The notes: generated by a model from the letters alone, not told the origin. 64,000 bases of DNA from Nocardia sp. NBC_01730 (GCF_035920445.1 NZ_CP109162.1:4216001-4280000), one strand, 5' to 3'. Positions 50,435 to 59,987 are shown, numbered from the stretch's first letter. Numbers and translations are program-made.

Positions 50435-50480
50435 CACCGGCCACGAACCGACACGACCCGACCGTCCAAAGGAGAAAGAC

Positions 50481-51512
50481 ATGACCACGCGGGCACCGCT
50501 CGCCACCGACACGCTTCCGTCACGATGGCCGACCGTGGCCGGAGCCGTCGTCCTGCTCACGACGATCACCAGTGTATTGCTCATCGCCTTCGCCTGGCCG
50601 TCGGTGCGGTCCTCGGTGCACGATGTGCCGATCGCCTTAGCCGGGCCGACCACCGCGGTCGCCCAGGTCCGGACCGCGCTCGAGCAGCGTGCGCCGGGCG
50701 GCTTCGACATCACCGAAGTCGCCGACACTGCGAGCGCGGAACAACTCATCCGCGACCGGCAGGCGTATGGAGCTATAGATCTCAGCTCCGGCACCCCGCA
50801 GGTCATCGTCGCCTCCGCCGCCAGCACCGCGGTCGCCCAAACCCTGCAGACTATGGCGACCGGACTCGGACAGAACGGCAATGCCGGTACACCGGTGGCG
50901 GTCCGCGACCTCGCCGCCCTGCCCACCGACGACCTGCGCGGCGCCGGCCTGTCCGCTGGTGCCCTGCCACTGGTCATGGGCGGCCTGCTCGCCGCAGTGC
51001 TGCTGACCAGGCTCGTGCGCGGCACCGGCCGCCGCGTCTCCGGGACACTGGCCTTCGCGGTCACCTGCGGCCTAGCCGTGGCGGGAATCCTGCAGTTCTG
51101 GTTCGCTTCGCTCAGCGGCTCCTACCCCACCAACGCAGGTGCCGTCGCATTGAGCATCGCGGCCACCTCACTGACCGTTCTCGGGCTCGAATCGGTGTTC
51201 GGAAACGCCGGAATCGGGATCGGCGCCGTGATCATGATGCTCATCGGCAACCCCCTCTCGGGGACGGCCACCGCCCCCGAAATGCTGCCCGGCTGGTCCG
51301 GCGCTCTCGGGCAGCTGCTGCCGCCCGGGGCGGGTGGTCGGCTACTGCGATCGACCGCCTTCTTCGACGGCCGCGGCGCTACCCCCGCCATCACCGTCCT
51401 GGTCGTCTGGGCCACACTCGGGGCAGCGCTGTGCCTGATCGGCGGCCTGCGCGCACACCGGGCCACCTCGAACCCTGAACGTGCAATTCGAAAGGAGTAT
51501 CAGCAAACGTAA
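50481..51512 (+). CDS. Polytopic membrane protein, YhgE/ABC-2-like
   Basis: 343 residues. One N-terminal membrane segment (VAGAVVLLTTITSVLLIAFA), an extracytoplasmic domain of about 130 residues without cysteines (VPIALAGPTTAVAQVRTALE, AYGAIDLSSGTPQVIVASA), then five or so membrane segments from residue 165. This is the plan of YhgE/Pip-type and ABC-2 permease relatives with one large outside loop. No ATPase gene lies next to it, so transport is unproven. AAAGGAGAAAGAC precedes ATG 50481, 46 bases after the sigma factor stop, so the two genes are probably co-transcribed. Confidence 0.75.
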   Translation: MTTRAPLATDTLPSRWPTVAGAVVLLTTITSVLLIAFAWPSVRSSVHDVPIALAGPTTAVAQVRTALEQRAPGGFDITEVADTASAEQLIRDRQAYGAIDLSSGTPQVIVASAASTAVAQTLQTMATGLGQNGNAGTPVAVRDLAALPTDDLRGAGLSAGALPLVMGGLLAAVLLTRLVRGTGRRVSGTLAFAVTCGLAVAGILQFWFASLSGSYPTNAGAVALSIAATSLTVLGLESVFGNAGIGIGAVIMMLIGNPLSGTATAPEMLPGWSGALGQLLPPGAGGRLLRSTAFFDGRGATPAITVLVVWATLGAALCLIGGLRAHRATSNPERAIRKEYQQT

Positions 51513-51566
51513 TTCCCACACCGTCGCCACGTGCCCGCAGCGACGACGGCATCACTTCAGCAGCTC

Positions 51567-52090
51567 TCAGCGCTCCGCCTCGGCCCGAAGCTGTGCGGCC
51601 ACTTCGAAACCCAGCTCTCGGCCCTCGACTCGGGCGGTTAGCTCGGCCACATGGGCGATCCGTTCGGCGGCGCGGGTATGGACAGTGGGCAATTCGGACA
51701 GTGGCAGTCGTTCGGCCACCGCGATCTCCAGCTCTCCGGCGTCGACGCGAGCGACCAGCGTGGCGAGCTGAGCGGCGTCGCTGTACGCGAAGGGCCGCAC
51801 TGCCCGCACCCCGCGTCCGACATCCTCCGGGACGGGAGTGGTCGTGCTGACGTATGCCCCACCGTCGGCGACCAGGTCCGCCAACTCCGTGTTCTCCTCC
51901 GGACTGCTGGGCGCCAGGTTCAGCACCACGTCGAACCGCTGTCCGGCCACCGCCTGCACGACGGGGGTTTCGGTGTAGTCGATGATCCGCTGCGCGCCGT
52001 AGGAGCGAGTGCGGTCAAGGCTGCGCGGGCTGGCTGTCGCGGTCACGGTGGCGCTGGCGGCGATCGCGGGAATCTGCGCATTGCCATGGG
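51567..52090 (-). pseudogene. C-terminal remnant of a zinc-type alcohol dehydrogenase/quinone oxidoreductase
   Basis: The frame reads TATASPRSLDRTRSYGAQRI, then IDYTETPVVQAV, FDVVLNLAPSSPEENTELAD and VADGGAYVSTTTPV, ending with AERIAHVAEL-type helices. This is the second half of the Rossmann domain and the C terminus of an MDR-family NADP-dependent oxidoreductase. The catalytic domain and the GxGxxG loop are missing: upstream DNA gives only a few matching codons (ASATVT). The open frame could start at GTG 52046, but the product would lack the cofactor loop. Confidence 0.65.
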
Positions 52091-52266
52091 GACACCTCCG
52101 GCCGCGACGGCCCGACGAAGATCTACGAGGGCCGGAGAATCAGGTACCGGACGAGCCCGAGCAGGAAATGGCGGGCGTCTCATAGCCACGACCCACGCGG
52201 TACGCATCGCCGATCCCGATGCCGTCTACGGCATGCGCACCGCAACGCTGTCACCAGCGGATCCTG

Positions 52267-52740
52267 TCAGTCGTGTTCGGCGGCGTACTGCTCGCGCCAG
52301 CGATCGATGAGAGGGACCAGCTCGTTGGTCATGTAGGTGTAGAAGTCCTGCATCTCGTGCAGACGGCGCGCGGTGACCGTGTCCTCGCCGGTCGCATCGA
52401 TACCTTCCTGGGCGGCGTCGCGCATGGTGGCCAGCATCGTGTTCTGCTGCGACATCAAAGCCGCCCAAGCGCCTCTGCGGAATCTGTAGTGGTCGCGCCG
52501 ACTGCCCGGTGCGGGGACTCGTTCGATCAGGCCGACCGGGATGAGCTGTTTGATGGCGGTGGAGACCGCGCCGGAACTGATCGACAACTCCTCGCACAAA
52601 TCCGCGGCAGTCATCGTGTCCTGCTCGGCATAGAGCAACGCCGTCATCACCCGAGCCGTGGACCGCTGCATCCCTCCCCCGTCGGACAAGGTCAAGGCCA
52701 GCTTCTCCGCGGCGGCCCGCAATCGCTCATTGGTACCCAC
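52267..52740 (-). CDS. GbsR/MarR-family transcriptional regulator
   Basis: About 157 residues. A winged helix (TARVMTALLYAEQDTMTAAD, LCEELSISSGAVSTAIKQLI, ERVPAPGSRRDHYRFRRG) followed by a long helical tail for dimerisation. GbsR-type regulators with this tail commonly repress a divergent ABC exporter, and exactly that is found at 52813-54493. GTG 52740 is my choice; TTG 52746 is possible. The inverted repeat at 52769-52793 lies between the two starts and is the natural operator. Confidence 0.87.
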   Translation of the reverse strand: MGTNERLRAAAEKLALTLSDGGGMQRSTARVMTALLYAEQDTMTAADLCEELSISSGAVSTAIKQLIPVGLIERVPAPGSRRDHYRFRRGAWAALMSQQNTMLATMRDAAQEGIDATGEDTVTARRLHEMQDFYTYMTNELVPLIDRWREQYAAEHD

Positions 52741-52768
52741 ACCCAAAACCGTAGCAAACCTCCATCAG

Positions 52769-52793
52769 TTCAGAATATTTACAGATGTCTGAA
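52769..52793. promoter_or_regulatory. Operator candidate TTCAGA-N13-TCTGAA
   Basis: Exact 6-bp inverted repeat in an AT-rich stretch between the divergent GbsR-type regulator and the ABC exporter genes; an additional CAG-AATATTTACAGATGT-CTG extension makes it longer. It lies about 20 bases before the ATPase start. Confidence 0.5.
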
Positions 52794-52812
52794 AATTCAG
52801 TACATTCGCCTC

Positions 52813-53712
52813 ATGGTGAACGTGATTGAGCTTCAAGGGCTCAGCAAGACCTACGGCTCCGCCCGCGGTCTGGTCGAGCTGTCTCTGGAGGTCCGCCGAG
52901 GTGAGGTGTTCGGCTACCTGGGCCCGAACGGGGCAGGTAAGTCGACAACCATCCGGTTGCTGCTGGACCTGATTCGACCGACCAGTGGCAGTGCTCGCGT
53001 ACTGGGCCTCGACCCTCGAGAAGACGCGGTGCAGTTGCACACGCGGATCGGTTATCTCGCCGGGGATTTCGTCGTACCAGGCCGCCGGAGCGTCGGCGCG
53101 ACGCTGCGATTACTGGGCGCTCTACGCGGCGGAGTCGCCGCTGAACGGATCGATGCACTCTGCGAGCGGCTCGAATTGGATCAGAACGCTCAGGTCAAGA
53201 GCCTGTCCAAGGGCAACCGTCAAAAGCTCGGCCTGGTCCAGGCGTTCATGCATTCCCCCGAACTGCTCATCCTGGACGAGCCGACCTCGGGCCTGGACCC
53301 GCTCGGTCAGCAGACCTTCCTGGAGATGACGGCCGAGGCCGCCCAGAACGGGCAGACGGTGTTCATGTCTAGTCACATCATGAGCGAGGTCGAGACAGTC
53401 GCCGACCGGGTCGCGATCATCCGAGACGGCAGATTGGTCGCCTCGAACACGGTGTCGGGGCTGCGCACCAACGCCGTTCGCGATGTGGAGATCACCTTCA
53501 CCGAGCCGGTCAGCATCGTCGAATTCACCGCGCTGACGAACGTGACCGACGTCCGTATGGATGACACAACCCTGCGCTGCCAGGTCGCCGGGAGCCCGGA
53601 CGAGCTGCTGCGGGCGGTGGTGGCGCACCATGTTGTCGCGCTGTCGGTCACCGAACCCGCGCTCGAAGACCTGTTCCACAGCTACTACACCGGAGAATCC
53701 GATGCTGCCTGA
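52813..53712 (+). CDS. ABC exporter ATP-binding protein
   Basis: 299 residues. Walker A GPNGAGKST, Q-loop region TRIGYLAGDFVVPG (the Gln is replaced by Ala/Gly, common in ABC-2 exporters), signature LSKGNRQKLGLVQAF, Walker B LLILDEPTSGLDP and H-loop MSSHIMSEVE. The 90-residue C-terminal tail (VRDVEITFTEPVSIVEFTAL) is typical of drug-exporter ATPases. It pairs with the permease whose start overlaps its last codons. The gene is divergent from the GbsR-type regulator; its ATG lacks a strong ribosome binding site. Confidence 0.92.
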   Translation: MVNVIELQGLSKTYGSARGLVELSLEVRRGEVFGYLGPNGAGKSTTIRLLLDLIRPTSGSARVLGLDPREDAVQLHTRIGYLAGDFVVPGRRSVGATLRLLGALRGGVAAERIDALCERLELDQNAQVKSLSKGNRQKLGLVQAFMHSPELLILDEPTSGLDPLGQQTFLEMTAEAAQNGQTVFMSSHIMSEVETVADRVAIIRDGRLVASNTVSGLRTNAVRDVEITFTEPVSIVEFTALTNVTDVRMDDTTLRCQVAGSPDELLRAVVAHHVVALSVTEPALEDLFHSYYTGESDAA

Positions 53713-54493
53713 CATCTACACCCAGACCATCTCCGACAACCGCCGACCCCTGATCGCCTGGTCGGCCGGGATCACCGCAGTCGGGCTGATGTACGCCGGG
53801 TTCTATCCCCAGGTATCGAGCGGCGACATGGCCGATACCGTGCAGAACTATCCGGAAGCGATGCGGGAGGCGCTGCGTCTCGACGATATGTCCTCAGCCG
53901 CAGGGTATCTCGGCTCCAGTGTCTTCGGGCTGCTGCTACCGCTGCTGGCGATGATTTTCGGCGTCAGCTTCGGCGCGCGCGCTATCGCGGGCGACGAGGA
54001 ATCCGGATACCTCGACCTTCTGCTGGCGTATCCGATCAGCCGAATCCGGCTCGCACTGCAGCGCTTCGCCGCCCTGGTGACCGGCGCTGCCGCGATCGGG
54101 CTGCTGGTCTTGCTCGGCATGCTGGCGATCCGCTCCTCCGCTGACCTCGACTCGATCAGCGTCGGCGAGTTCGCGGCACAATGCCTCAACCTGACACTGC
54201 TGGCGATCAGCTTCGGTGCGCTGGCGATCGGCCTCGGCGCGGCAACCGGGCGGCGCGGCCCAGTCCTCGCTGGCGCCGCGGCGATCGGTGTACTCACCTA
54301 CGCCGCCCACAGCCTCGGCGGCGTCATCGGCGCCGAGTGGCTCGAGTATTTGTCGCCGTTCCACTACTACATCGGCGGGGAACCGTTGCGGAACGGAATC
54401 CAATGGGCCGACGCCGCCATCCTGTTCGCGATCTCGGCGATCCTGGTCATCGCGGGCCTGACTCGGTTCGACCGCCGCGACCTCACCTCCTGA
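53702..54493 (+). CDS. ABC-2 type exporter permease
   Basis: 263 residues with six membrane segments (for example PLIAWSAGITAVGLMYAGFY, VFGLLLPLLAMIFGVSFGAR, AALVTGAAAIGLLVLLGML, LTLLAISFGALAIGLGAAT, ILFAISAILVIAGLTRF). An amphipathic 'ARAIAGDEESGYLDLLLAYPISR' style coupling region is recognisable after the second segment. It forms the membrane part of the exporter with the ATPase; start ATG 53702 lies inside the ATPase gene (11-base overlap). Substrate unknown; a strong hairpin follows the stop. Confidence 0.9.
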   Translation: MLPDIYTQTISDNRRPLIAWSAGITAVGLMYAGFYPQVSSGDMADTVQNYPEAMREALRLDDMSSAAGYLGSSVFGLLLPLLAMIFGVSFGARAIAGDEESGYLDLLLAYPISRIRLALQRFAALVTGAAAIGLLVLLGMLAIRSSADLDSISVGEFAAQCLNLTLLAISFGALAIGLGAATGRRGPVLAGAAAIGVLTYAAHSLGGVIGAEWLEYLSPFHYYIGGEPLRNGIQWADAAILFAISAILVIAGLTRFDRRDLTS

Positions 54494-54497
54494 GTAG

Positions 54498-54529
54498 TCG
54501 AGGGTGCCGCACTGCAGCGGCACCCTCGA
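54498..54529 (+). terminator. Strong 13-bp hairpin terminator
   Basis: TCGAGGGTGCCGC and GCGGCACCCTCGA form a perfect stem with the loop ACTGCA, five bases after the permease stop. No T run, as usual in actinobacteria. Confidence 0.75.
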
Positions 54530-54645
54530 TCCGTCAGCCCTCAGTCCCTCATCTCTCAGGACTCGGCGATCACCTTCGGTCGGTCGTGGTTATCTCGAGC
54601 AACAGTCCCGCACCCCATTCCCCTCGCCCTGCCGTCATGTACGCT

Positions 54646-54667
54646 AATTTTAGTTAATACTAAAATT
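54646..54667. promoter_or_regulatory. Operator AATTTTAGT-TAAT-ACTAAAATT
   Basis: A perfect 9-bp inverted repeat with a four-base spacer, 28 bases before the GTG of the GbsR/MarR-type gene at 54695. It is the most AT-rich patch in this region and a strong candidate for autoregulation by that protein. Confidence 0.65.
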
Positions 54668-54694
54668 TGCAGCGGAAGGCGAAAGGGGCATGAT

Positions 54695-55159
54695 GTGACC
54701 GGCCTTGACGACGACCGGCTGATGGATTGGGTCGAGCGGCTGGCGATGTTCCTCACTCAGGACGGCGTGCCGCCTATCGCGGGGCGGTGCCTGGGCTGGC
54801 TCATGGTCTGCGATCCGCCCGAGCAATCCGCGGCGCAGATCGGCGTGGCGATCAGCGCCAGCCGCGGGTCGTTGACCACGAATCTGCGGGTGCTGATGGC
54901 CATGGGGTTCGTGAACAAGCGCATGCGCGCCGGTGAGCGCACCGCGTACTACCGCGTCGATGACAACGCGTGGGAGAAAGTGGTTCAGCGGCAAGTCGCT
55001 TCGCTGGCTTCGTTTCGCGATCTGGCCGCCGACGGCATGGCACTGCTCGGGTCCGGCAGCGCCCGCTCCGCGCGGATCCAAGAGGCACACGACACCTTCG
55101 ACTGGATGGCGAAGGTATTCGACAACGCACCCCCACGGCCATCCAGCAAAGGAGTGTGA
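54695..55159 (+). CDS. GbsR/MarR-family transcriptional regulator
   Basis: 154 residues from GTG 54695. Winged helix: LGWLMVCDPPEQSAAQIGVA, ISASRGSLTTNLRVLMAMGF and KRMRAGERTAYYRV, followed by a dimerisation helix. The motif 'WLMVCDPPEQSA-x-x-I' is typical of a GbsR subgroup found beside exporters and monooxygenases. Its stop is two bases before the ATG of the FAD monooxygenase, so the two are an operon. The perfect palindrome upstream suggests autorepression relieved by the monooxygenase substrate. Confidence 0.88.
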   Translation: MTGLDDDRLMDWVERLAMFLTQDGVPPIAGRCLGWLMVCDPPEQSAAQIGVAISASRGSLTTNLRVLMAMGFVNKRMRAGERTAYYRVDDNAWEKVVQRQVASLASFRDLAADGMALLGSGSARSARIQEAHDTFDWMAKVFDNAPPRPSSKGV

Positions 55160-55161
55160 CC

Positions 55162-56319
55162 ATGAACGGATCAGCCATTGTGGTCGGTGCCGGAATCGGC
55201 GGACTGACCGCCGCCATCGCCCTGCGGCGGATCGGCTGGGACGTCACCGTCTTGGAACGGGCCTCGGAGCTCGGTGAAGTAGGCGCTGGAATGTCCCAGT
55301 CGCCCAATGCTTTACGCGCGCTCGACGCGCTCGGTGTCGGGGAGGAAGTACGCAGAGCCGGCGTACCGTTCCACGCCCCCAACCACCTGCGCACCCCATC
55401 GGGCAGCTACCTCATCAATGCGCAGACCCCGGAGGATGGTACACCGCTACTGGGATTTCACCGCGCCGATCTGCACCGCGCACTACTCGGACACGTCCCC
55501 GACGAGTGCGTACGCACGAGTTCCGAGGTGACCGGCATCGAGCAAACCGCAGGGAAGGTCACCGTGACCTGCGGCGGTGCGAAGTCGACCGCCGATCTGG
55601 TGGTGGCCGCCGACGGGGCGAACAGCACCACCCGGCGGCTGCTCTGGCCGGATGCGCCGCGACCGCGGTTTTGGGGCAACACGGTGTGGCGGGCCATCGC
55701 GAAGCTGGATGGGGTCGACGCCAGCATGACTATGAGCCGTGGCCAGTATTTCTTGATTATGCCGGTCGGACGGGGCCGGGTGTACTGGGCGCTGGTGGCC
55801 CGGGCACAGGGGCCAGGTATCCGCTTCGATGATGAGCTCAGCGAGGTGCGTGGTCGGGTCGGCTGCTGGCACGACCCGATCCCGGCGCTGCTCGATGCCA
55901 CCCCGCCCGATGTCGTGCTGCACCACGACCTGGCCGACCTCGACTCACTGCCGACCTACGTGCACGGTCACGTGGCCTTGCTCGGCGACGCCGCGCACGT
56001 GATGCACCCGGACATGGGCCAAGGCGCCGGACAGGCCATCGAAGACGCTGTCGTGCTCGCGGCCGCGCTGGCCGCGGCGGGCGACGTCCCCGCAGCGCTG
56101 AGGCAGTACGACGCCGCCCGCCGGCCACGAACACAGACCATCGTGAAGCAAGCCCGCAAGAAAGGCTTGGGCGGGACGTCGGCGAACCCACTCAGCTACA
56201 ACCTCCAGAAACTGATGCTGCGCATGATCCCAGCCTCCCGCTGGCCGGCCTTGTCCGAACGCGCGCTCGCACCGGTATGGACCTGGGAGCCACCGCAATT
56301 TCTCGAACACACTCGGTGA
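55162..56319 (+). CDS. FAD-dependent aromatic-type monooxygenase
   Basis: 385 residues. FAD loop AIVVGAGIGGLTAAIALRRI, middle motif ADLVVAADGANSTTRRLL (the DG motif of class A flavin hydroxylases) and the second FAD motif HVALLGDAAHVMHPDMGQGA followed by IEDAV. These proteins insert oxygen from O2 with NADPH into aromatic or polyketide substrates and include several antibiotic-inactivating enzymes such as TetX and rifampicin monooxygenases. Length fits the single-subunit group without a thioredoxin-like C terminus. AAAGGAGTGTGACC precedes ATG 55162. Regulated together with the GbsR-type gene. Substrate unknown. Confidence 0.88.
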   Translation: MNGSAIVVGAGIGGLTAAIALRRIGWDVTVLERASELGEVGAGMSQSPNALRALDALGVGEEVRRAGVPFHAPNHLRTPSGSYLINAQTPEDGTPLLGFHRADLHRALLGHVPDECVRTSSEVTGIEQTAGKVTVTCGGAKSTADLVVAADGANSTTRRLLWPDAPRPRFWGNTVWRAIAKLDGVDASMTMSRGQYFLIMPVGRGRVYWALVARAQGPGIRFDDELSEVRGRVGCWHDPIPALLDATPPDVVLHHDLADLDSLPTYVHGHVALLGDAAHVMHPDMGQGAGQAIEDAVVLAAALAAAGDVPAALRQYDAARRPRTQTIVKQARKKGLGGTSANPLSYNLQKLMLRMIPASRWPALSERALAPVWTWEPPQFLEHTR

Positions 56320-56855
56320 TCGTGAGCATCGGGAGCGGCGTTGCTCGTCGACCAAGATGAGCAAGCCCTCGCCGTCGGCGGCCATCTCGCGCTTCGAGGT
56401 ATCGCCCGCGGTCTACGAGCAGTAATCGTTGCTTTCGGCGACGGCACACCACGGTCGCGGGCAGGCTCATTCACGGCCTTTCCGTTCTGCTGACGTGCCG
56501 AAGGCCCTATACGTCGGGCAATGAGCTCGGTCCCGGGGGGGTTCTCGCCCGCATTGCTGTCGGTCGATCGTCCGCGCTCGAAGCAAGGCGCGGCGGCGAG
56601 GACGAAGCGATGGGGGCTCGTGCCGTCACGGTGTGGCCCGGTTTGCCTCGTACCGGCATTTACGGCATCTTTACGGGTGGTGCGCCGGGAAGTCTGGTCG
56701 GCATACCCGGCTCGGTTGCGGGTCGGGCGGTCCGGCGATGGGAAGCTGCATGGCGCACATACGAGTGTCGTCTTTGACGATGTCTATACACACAATTCCT
56801 GCCCACGCGGGCGGATACATGTCGGCGAAGTCCGCGCGAGTCGTATCGTGCTGGT
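56320..56855. other. Intergenic region, no gene seen
   Basis: 536 bases between the monooxygenase and the CBS protein. Several frames are open on both strands (overlapping shadows rich in Arg/Ser/Pro) but none has a start signal or recognisable motif. A GGGGGGG-type run near 56535 and mixed composition suggest relic DNA. Confidence 0.5.
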
Positions 56856-57305
56856 GTGCAGGCAAGTCAGATAGCCGAGGACTATCCGTCGGTGACGATG
56901 GATTCCGATGCCTTGGCGGCGGCGAAGCTGTTGGCCGAGCATCGGCTGCCGGGCATCGTGGTGACCGATGGCGACTCGGCGCCCCGTGCTGTATTGCCCG
57001 CCTCCCAGGTGGTGCGGTTCCTGGTGCCCCGGTATGTGCAGGACGACCCGTCGCTGGCCGGTGTGCTCTCGGAGTCGGTGGCCGATCGAATCGCGGATAC
57101 CCTGCGCGGCAAAACCGTCGGCGAACTGCTCCCGGAGCCGAAACCGAAGTCGGTACTGCCGGTCGCCCGAGCCGACGACACAATAGTGGAGGTTGCCGCG
57201 TTGATGGCCCGCTGCCGGTGCCCGCTGGTCGCGGTGGTCGACGGGACTCGGATGATCGGAGTGATCACCGCGTCCCGCCTGCTGCAGGTCACACTCGCCA
57301 CCTGA
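56856..57305 (+). CDS. CBS-domain protein
   Basis: 149 residues from GTG 56856. Two CBS motifs: ALAAAKLLAEHRLPGIVVTD (with LPASQVVRFLVP) and IVEVAALMARCRCPLVAVVD (with IGVITASRLLQVTL). Paired CBS motifs form a Bateman module that binds adenine nucleotides and regulates a partner. The partner is almost certainly the transporter that starts 28 bases downstream. No other domain is present. Confidence 0.85.
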   Translation: MQASQIAEDYPSVTMDSDALAAAKLLAEHRLPGIVVTDGDSAPRAVLPASQVVRFLVPRYVQDDPSLAGVLSESVADRIADTLRGKTVGELLPEPKPKSVLPVARADDTIVEVAALMARCRCPLVAVVDGTRMIGVITASRLLQVTLAT

Positions 57306-57333
57306 CAGTCGGCGGCAACCCGGGTGATCCGCA

Positions 57334-58623
57334 GTGACCGCGGTTGCCGTCGTCGCGTTCGTGGTGGCGTATCTGCTGATCGCGACCGAACGGATCCACA
57401 AAACCAAGGCCGCGCTGGGCGGTGCCGCAGTGGTACTCGCGCTGGGTGTACTCGACTCGGGACAGGCGTTCTTCTCCCACGACACCGGTGTCGACTGGGA
57501 TGTCATCCTGCTGCTGTTCGGGATGATGGTCATCGTCGGGATCCTGCGCCAGACCGGCATATTCGAATACACCGCGATCTGGGCAGCCAAGCGCGCCAAA
57601 GGATCTCCGGTACGGATCATGATCCTGCTGACGCTGATCACGGCGGTGGCATCGGCTTTCCTGGACAACGTCACCACCGTCCTACTCATCGCTCCCGTCA
57701 CCCTGCTGGTGTGCGACCGACTCGGGATCCGACCGGTACCGTTCCTCATCGCCGAAGTGCTGGCATCCAATATCGGCGGCGCCGCGACGTTGATCGGCGA
57801 CCCGCCGAATATCATCGTCGCCAGCCGAAGCGGCTTGACGTTCAACGACTTCCTCGTGCACATGGCCCCGATCGTGGCCCTCGAGCTGGCGGTCTTCACC
57901 CTGATCCTGCCGCTGCTGTTCCGTGGCTCTTTCGACGCCGAACCCAGTCGCATCGCCGATGTGATGGCTCTCGACGAGCGCGAAACAATCCAGGATCGAG
58001 GTCTGCTGATCAAATGCGGTGCCGTGTTGCTCGCCGTGTTCACCGCATTCATCACCCACTCCGTGATGCATATCGATCCGTCGGTGGTGGCGCTGCTCGG
58101 CGCCGGTGTGCTGGTGCTCATCTCCGGAGTCGAGTCCGAGCAATACCTCTCCGGGGTCGAGTGGGAGACGTTGCTGTTCTTCGCCGGACTGTTCGTCATG
58201 GTCGGAGCGCTCGTCGAGACCGGAGTCGTGAAAACGATGGCGCAGTGGGCGACCGACGCCACCGGCGGCAACGCCCTCGTGGCGGTGATGCTGATACTGC
58301 TGGTGTCAGCGCTGCTGTCAGGCATCATCGACAACATCCCCTACGTGGCCACGATGAGCCCGCTGGTAGCCGACCTCACCGGCACAATCGACAACCCCGT
58401 CCACGCCGATGCGCTGTGGTGGTCACTGACCCTGGGGGCGGACTTCGGCGGCAACCTGACCGCGGTCGGCGCCAGCGCCAACGTCGTCATGCTCGGCATC
58501 GCGGCACGCGCCGGGACACCGGTGTCGTTCTGGGAGTTCACCCGCAAAGGCGCAACAGTCACCGCAATCACGATCGCGATCGCCGCACCATATCTATGGT
58601 TGCGCTACTTTGTGTTCAGCTGA
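57334..58623 (+). CDS. ArsB/NhaD-family (ion transporter superfamily) permease
   Basis: 429 residues from GTG 57334 with about 11-12 membrane segments. Motifs of the family are clear: [58 protein letters not shown] and in the second half [17 protein letters not shown] and [20 protein letters not shown], the twin 'DNxxT/P' and 'GGNxTxxGxxxN' hairpins of the IT superfamily. Candidates are Na+/H+ antiport, arsenite export or citrate-type transport; the sequence does not decide. A CBS regulator is encoded just upstream and probably gates it. Confidence 0.88.
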   Translation: MTAVAVVAFVVAYLLIATERIHKTKAALGGAAVVLALGVLDSGQAFFSHDTGVDWDVILLLFGMMVIVGILRQTGIFEYTAIWAAKRAKGSPVRIMILLTLITAVASAFLDNVTTVLLIAPVTLLVCDRLGIRPVPFLIAEVLASNIGGAATLIGDPPNIIVASRSGLTFNDFLVHMAPIVALELAVFTLILPLLFRGSFDAEPSRIADVMALDERETIQDRGLLIKCGAVLLAVFTAFITHSVMHIDPSVVALLGAGVLVLISGVESEQYLSGVEWETLLFFAGLFVMVGALVETGVVKTMAQWATDATGGNALVAVMLILLVSALLSGIIDNIPYVATMSPLVADLTGTIDNPVHADALWWSLTLGADFGGNLTAVGASANVVMLGIAARAGTPVSFWEFTRKGATVTAITIAIAAPYLWLRYFVFS

Positions 58624-58788
58624 ACCCCATCGGAACCGGCAGCTTCTTCCGGCTGCTCGCCGCATTGCGCGGTAGTGGAACGCGTGCGGTTATCAGAAAC
58701 ACGACGTCCCTGAGTGGGACACCGGCCATGATTCGGCGAAGCAGCACATCAGTGCCCTCGGTCGCTGATAGAAAGTAGGGGGTAACCC

Positions 58789-59340
58789 ATGTTCGTGACG
58801 TTGCGCGATGCGAGTGGGGCGGGACTCGACTACGTCCGTATGGCTCTCGGATGGGACCCGGTCAAGCAGCGGCGCTGGTTCGGCCGACGAAGCAAGGACA
58901 TCGATCTCAATGCTTCAGCGCTGTTGTTCGCCGCGGATCGCCTCGTCGATGTCGTCTACCACCAACAGCTCAGCTCCACCGATGGCTCGGTACGCCATCT
59001 CGGCGACAGCACGACCGGTGAAGGTAAGGGCGACAACGAAATCATCACCGTCGACCTCACCCGATTAGTACCCCAGATCACCACCGCGGTCTTCATCGTC
59101 ACGTGCTACTCAGGCCAAACCTTCGAGCAGATCGAAAACGCCTTCTGCCGCGTAATCGACGGCATGTCCGGCACCGAGATCACCCGCTACGACCTCGGCG
59201 GCGGCGGTTCACACACCGGCCTGGTCATGGGCAAACTGGTCCGCTCCAGCGACGGCTGGCAATTCGACGAGATCGGCCAAGCGATACACGCACAACATCC
59301 GGTCGAGGCGGTCTCACAGCTGACACCTTTCTTGACCTAG
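58789..59340 (+). CDS. TerD-family protein
   Basis: 183 residues. The TerD core is recognisable: VRMALGWDP near the start, DIDLNASALLFAADRLVDVV, GEGKGDNEIITVDLTRLVP (calcium-binding loop) and TAVFIVTCYSGQTFEQIENA, with YDLGGGGSHTGLVMGKLVRS near the end. TerD proteins bind Ca2+ and belong to the tellurite/phage-stress (Ter) systems, but single copies without TerC or TerB, as here, are common in actinomycetes. The first residues are shorter than in canonical TerD. TAGGGGGTAACCC precedes ATG 58789. Confidence 0.88.
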   Translation: MFVTLRDASGAGLDYVRMALGWDPVKQRRWFGRRSKDIDLNASALLFAADRLVDVVYHQQLSSTDGSVRHLGDSTTGEGKGDNEIITVDLTRLVPQITTAVFIVTCYSGQTFEQIENAFCRVIDGMSGTEITRYDLGGGGSHTGLVMGKLVRSSDGWQFDEIGQAIHAQHPVEAVSQLTPFLT

Positions 59341-59746
59341 TCGCAGGCGCGGTACCAGCCTCTGCTCGCGATCGCGGACAATTCGGCCGTGGCAGCCGCG
59401 GGTACGGGACTTGCGCGGTATTGCAGTCAGGCTGCCTGTCGTGTTGCACTATTCCAGCGAATTACGGTGGCCGCGCGCTGCGGGCGGATTCACCGAAGTG
59501 CCTCCGAACGGGAAGCCGGCCCTGCACACAGCCGAGAATCACTCTGTGCGAACCGGCCAAGCTGGCGCGTCTGGAATCGTAAGCAGCCCTGCGACCGACC
59601 CTATATCTCTCGGGAGCTCAGGTGACGAAATTTCTTGCTGGGCCAGCGATGTAAATGGGTACTCTCCTGTCGGGGCCACGGCCGGACAGACCACCGATCC
59701 GTACGCCGCGACGGATGTCCTGCCACGCCATAGCGGAGTACCCGCC
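59341..59746. other. Intergenic region, no gene seen
   Basis: About 400 bases after the TerD gene. No frame has a plausible start; no hairpin or repeat stands out. Confidence 0.45.
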
Positions 59747-59884
59747 ATGGACGAGATCATCGCACTCGCTCTCATCGGAATCTTCGTCTGTCTCGCACTG
59801 CTGATGCGGCACAAAGAACCACTCTCAGAACTGACTCAAAGCGCGAACTACCGCTGCGCCGAGTGGACAAGTCGATCGGTATGA
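59747..59884 (+). CDS. Small single-span membrane protein
   Basis: 45 residues: MDEIIALALIGIFVCLALLM forms one hydrophobic helix directly after an acidic start, followed by RHKEPLSELTQS and a polar tail. GCGGAG lies before the ATG. No family is recognised. A tiny one-helix protein of this design could be real; the frame is open far upstream, which weakens the case. Confidence 0.35.
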   Translation: MDEIIALALIGIFVCLALLMRHKEPLSELTQSANYRCAEWTSRSV

Positions 59885-59987
59885 CGACTGAAACCGGCGC
59901 GCGATCGGCGCAAAGTGCCTACGACGCATGGTCCGCATCCCGAGACCACAAACCTCAGGACCGATCACGCCTTGCCCCTTCATGACC

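Noticed and set aside
49379..51064. 561-residue minus-strand frame
   Set aside because: Antisense to the ECF sigma factor and membrane protein genes; no motifs.
56784..58337. 517-residue Ser/Thr-rich minus-strand frame
   Set aside because: Antisense to the CBS and transporter genes; composition is that of a shadow frame.
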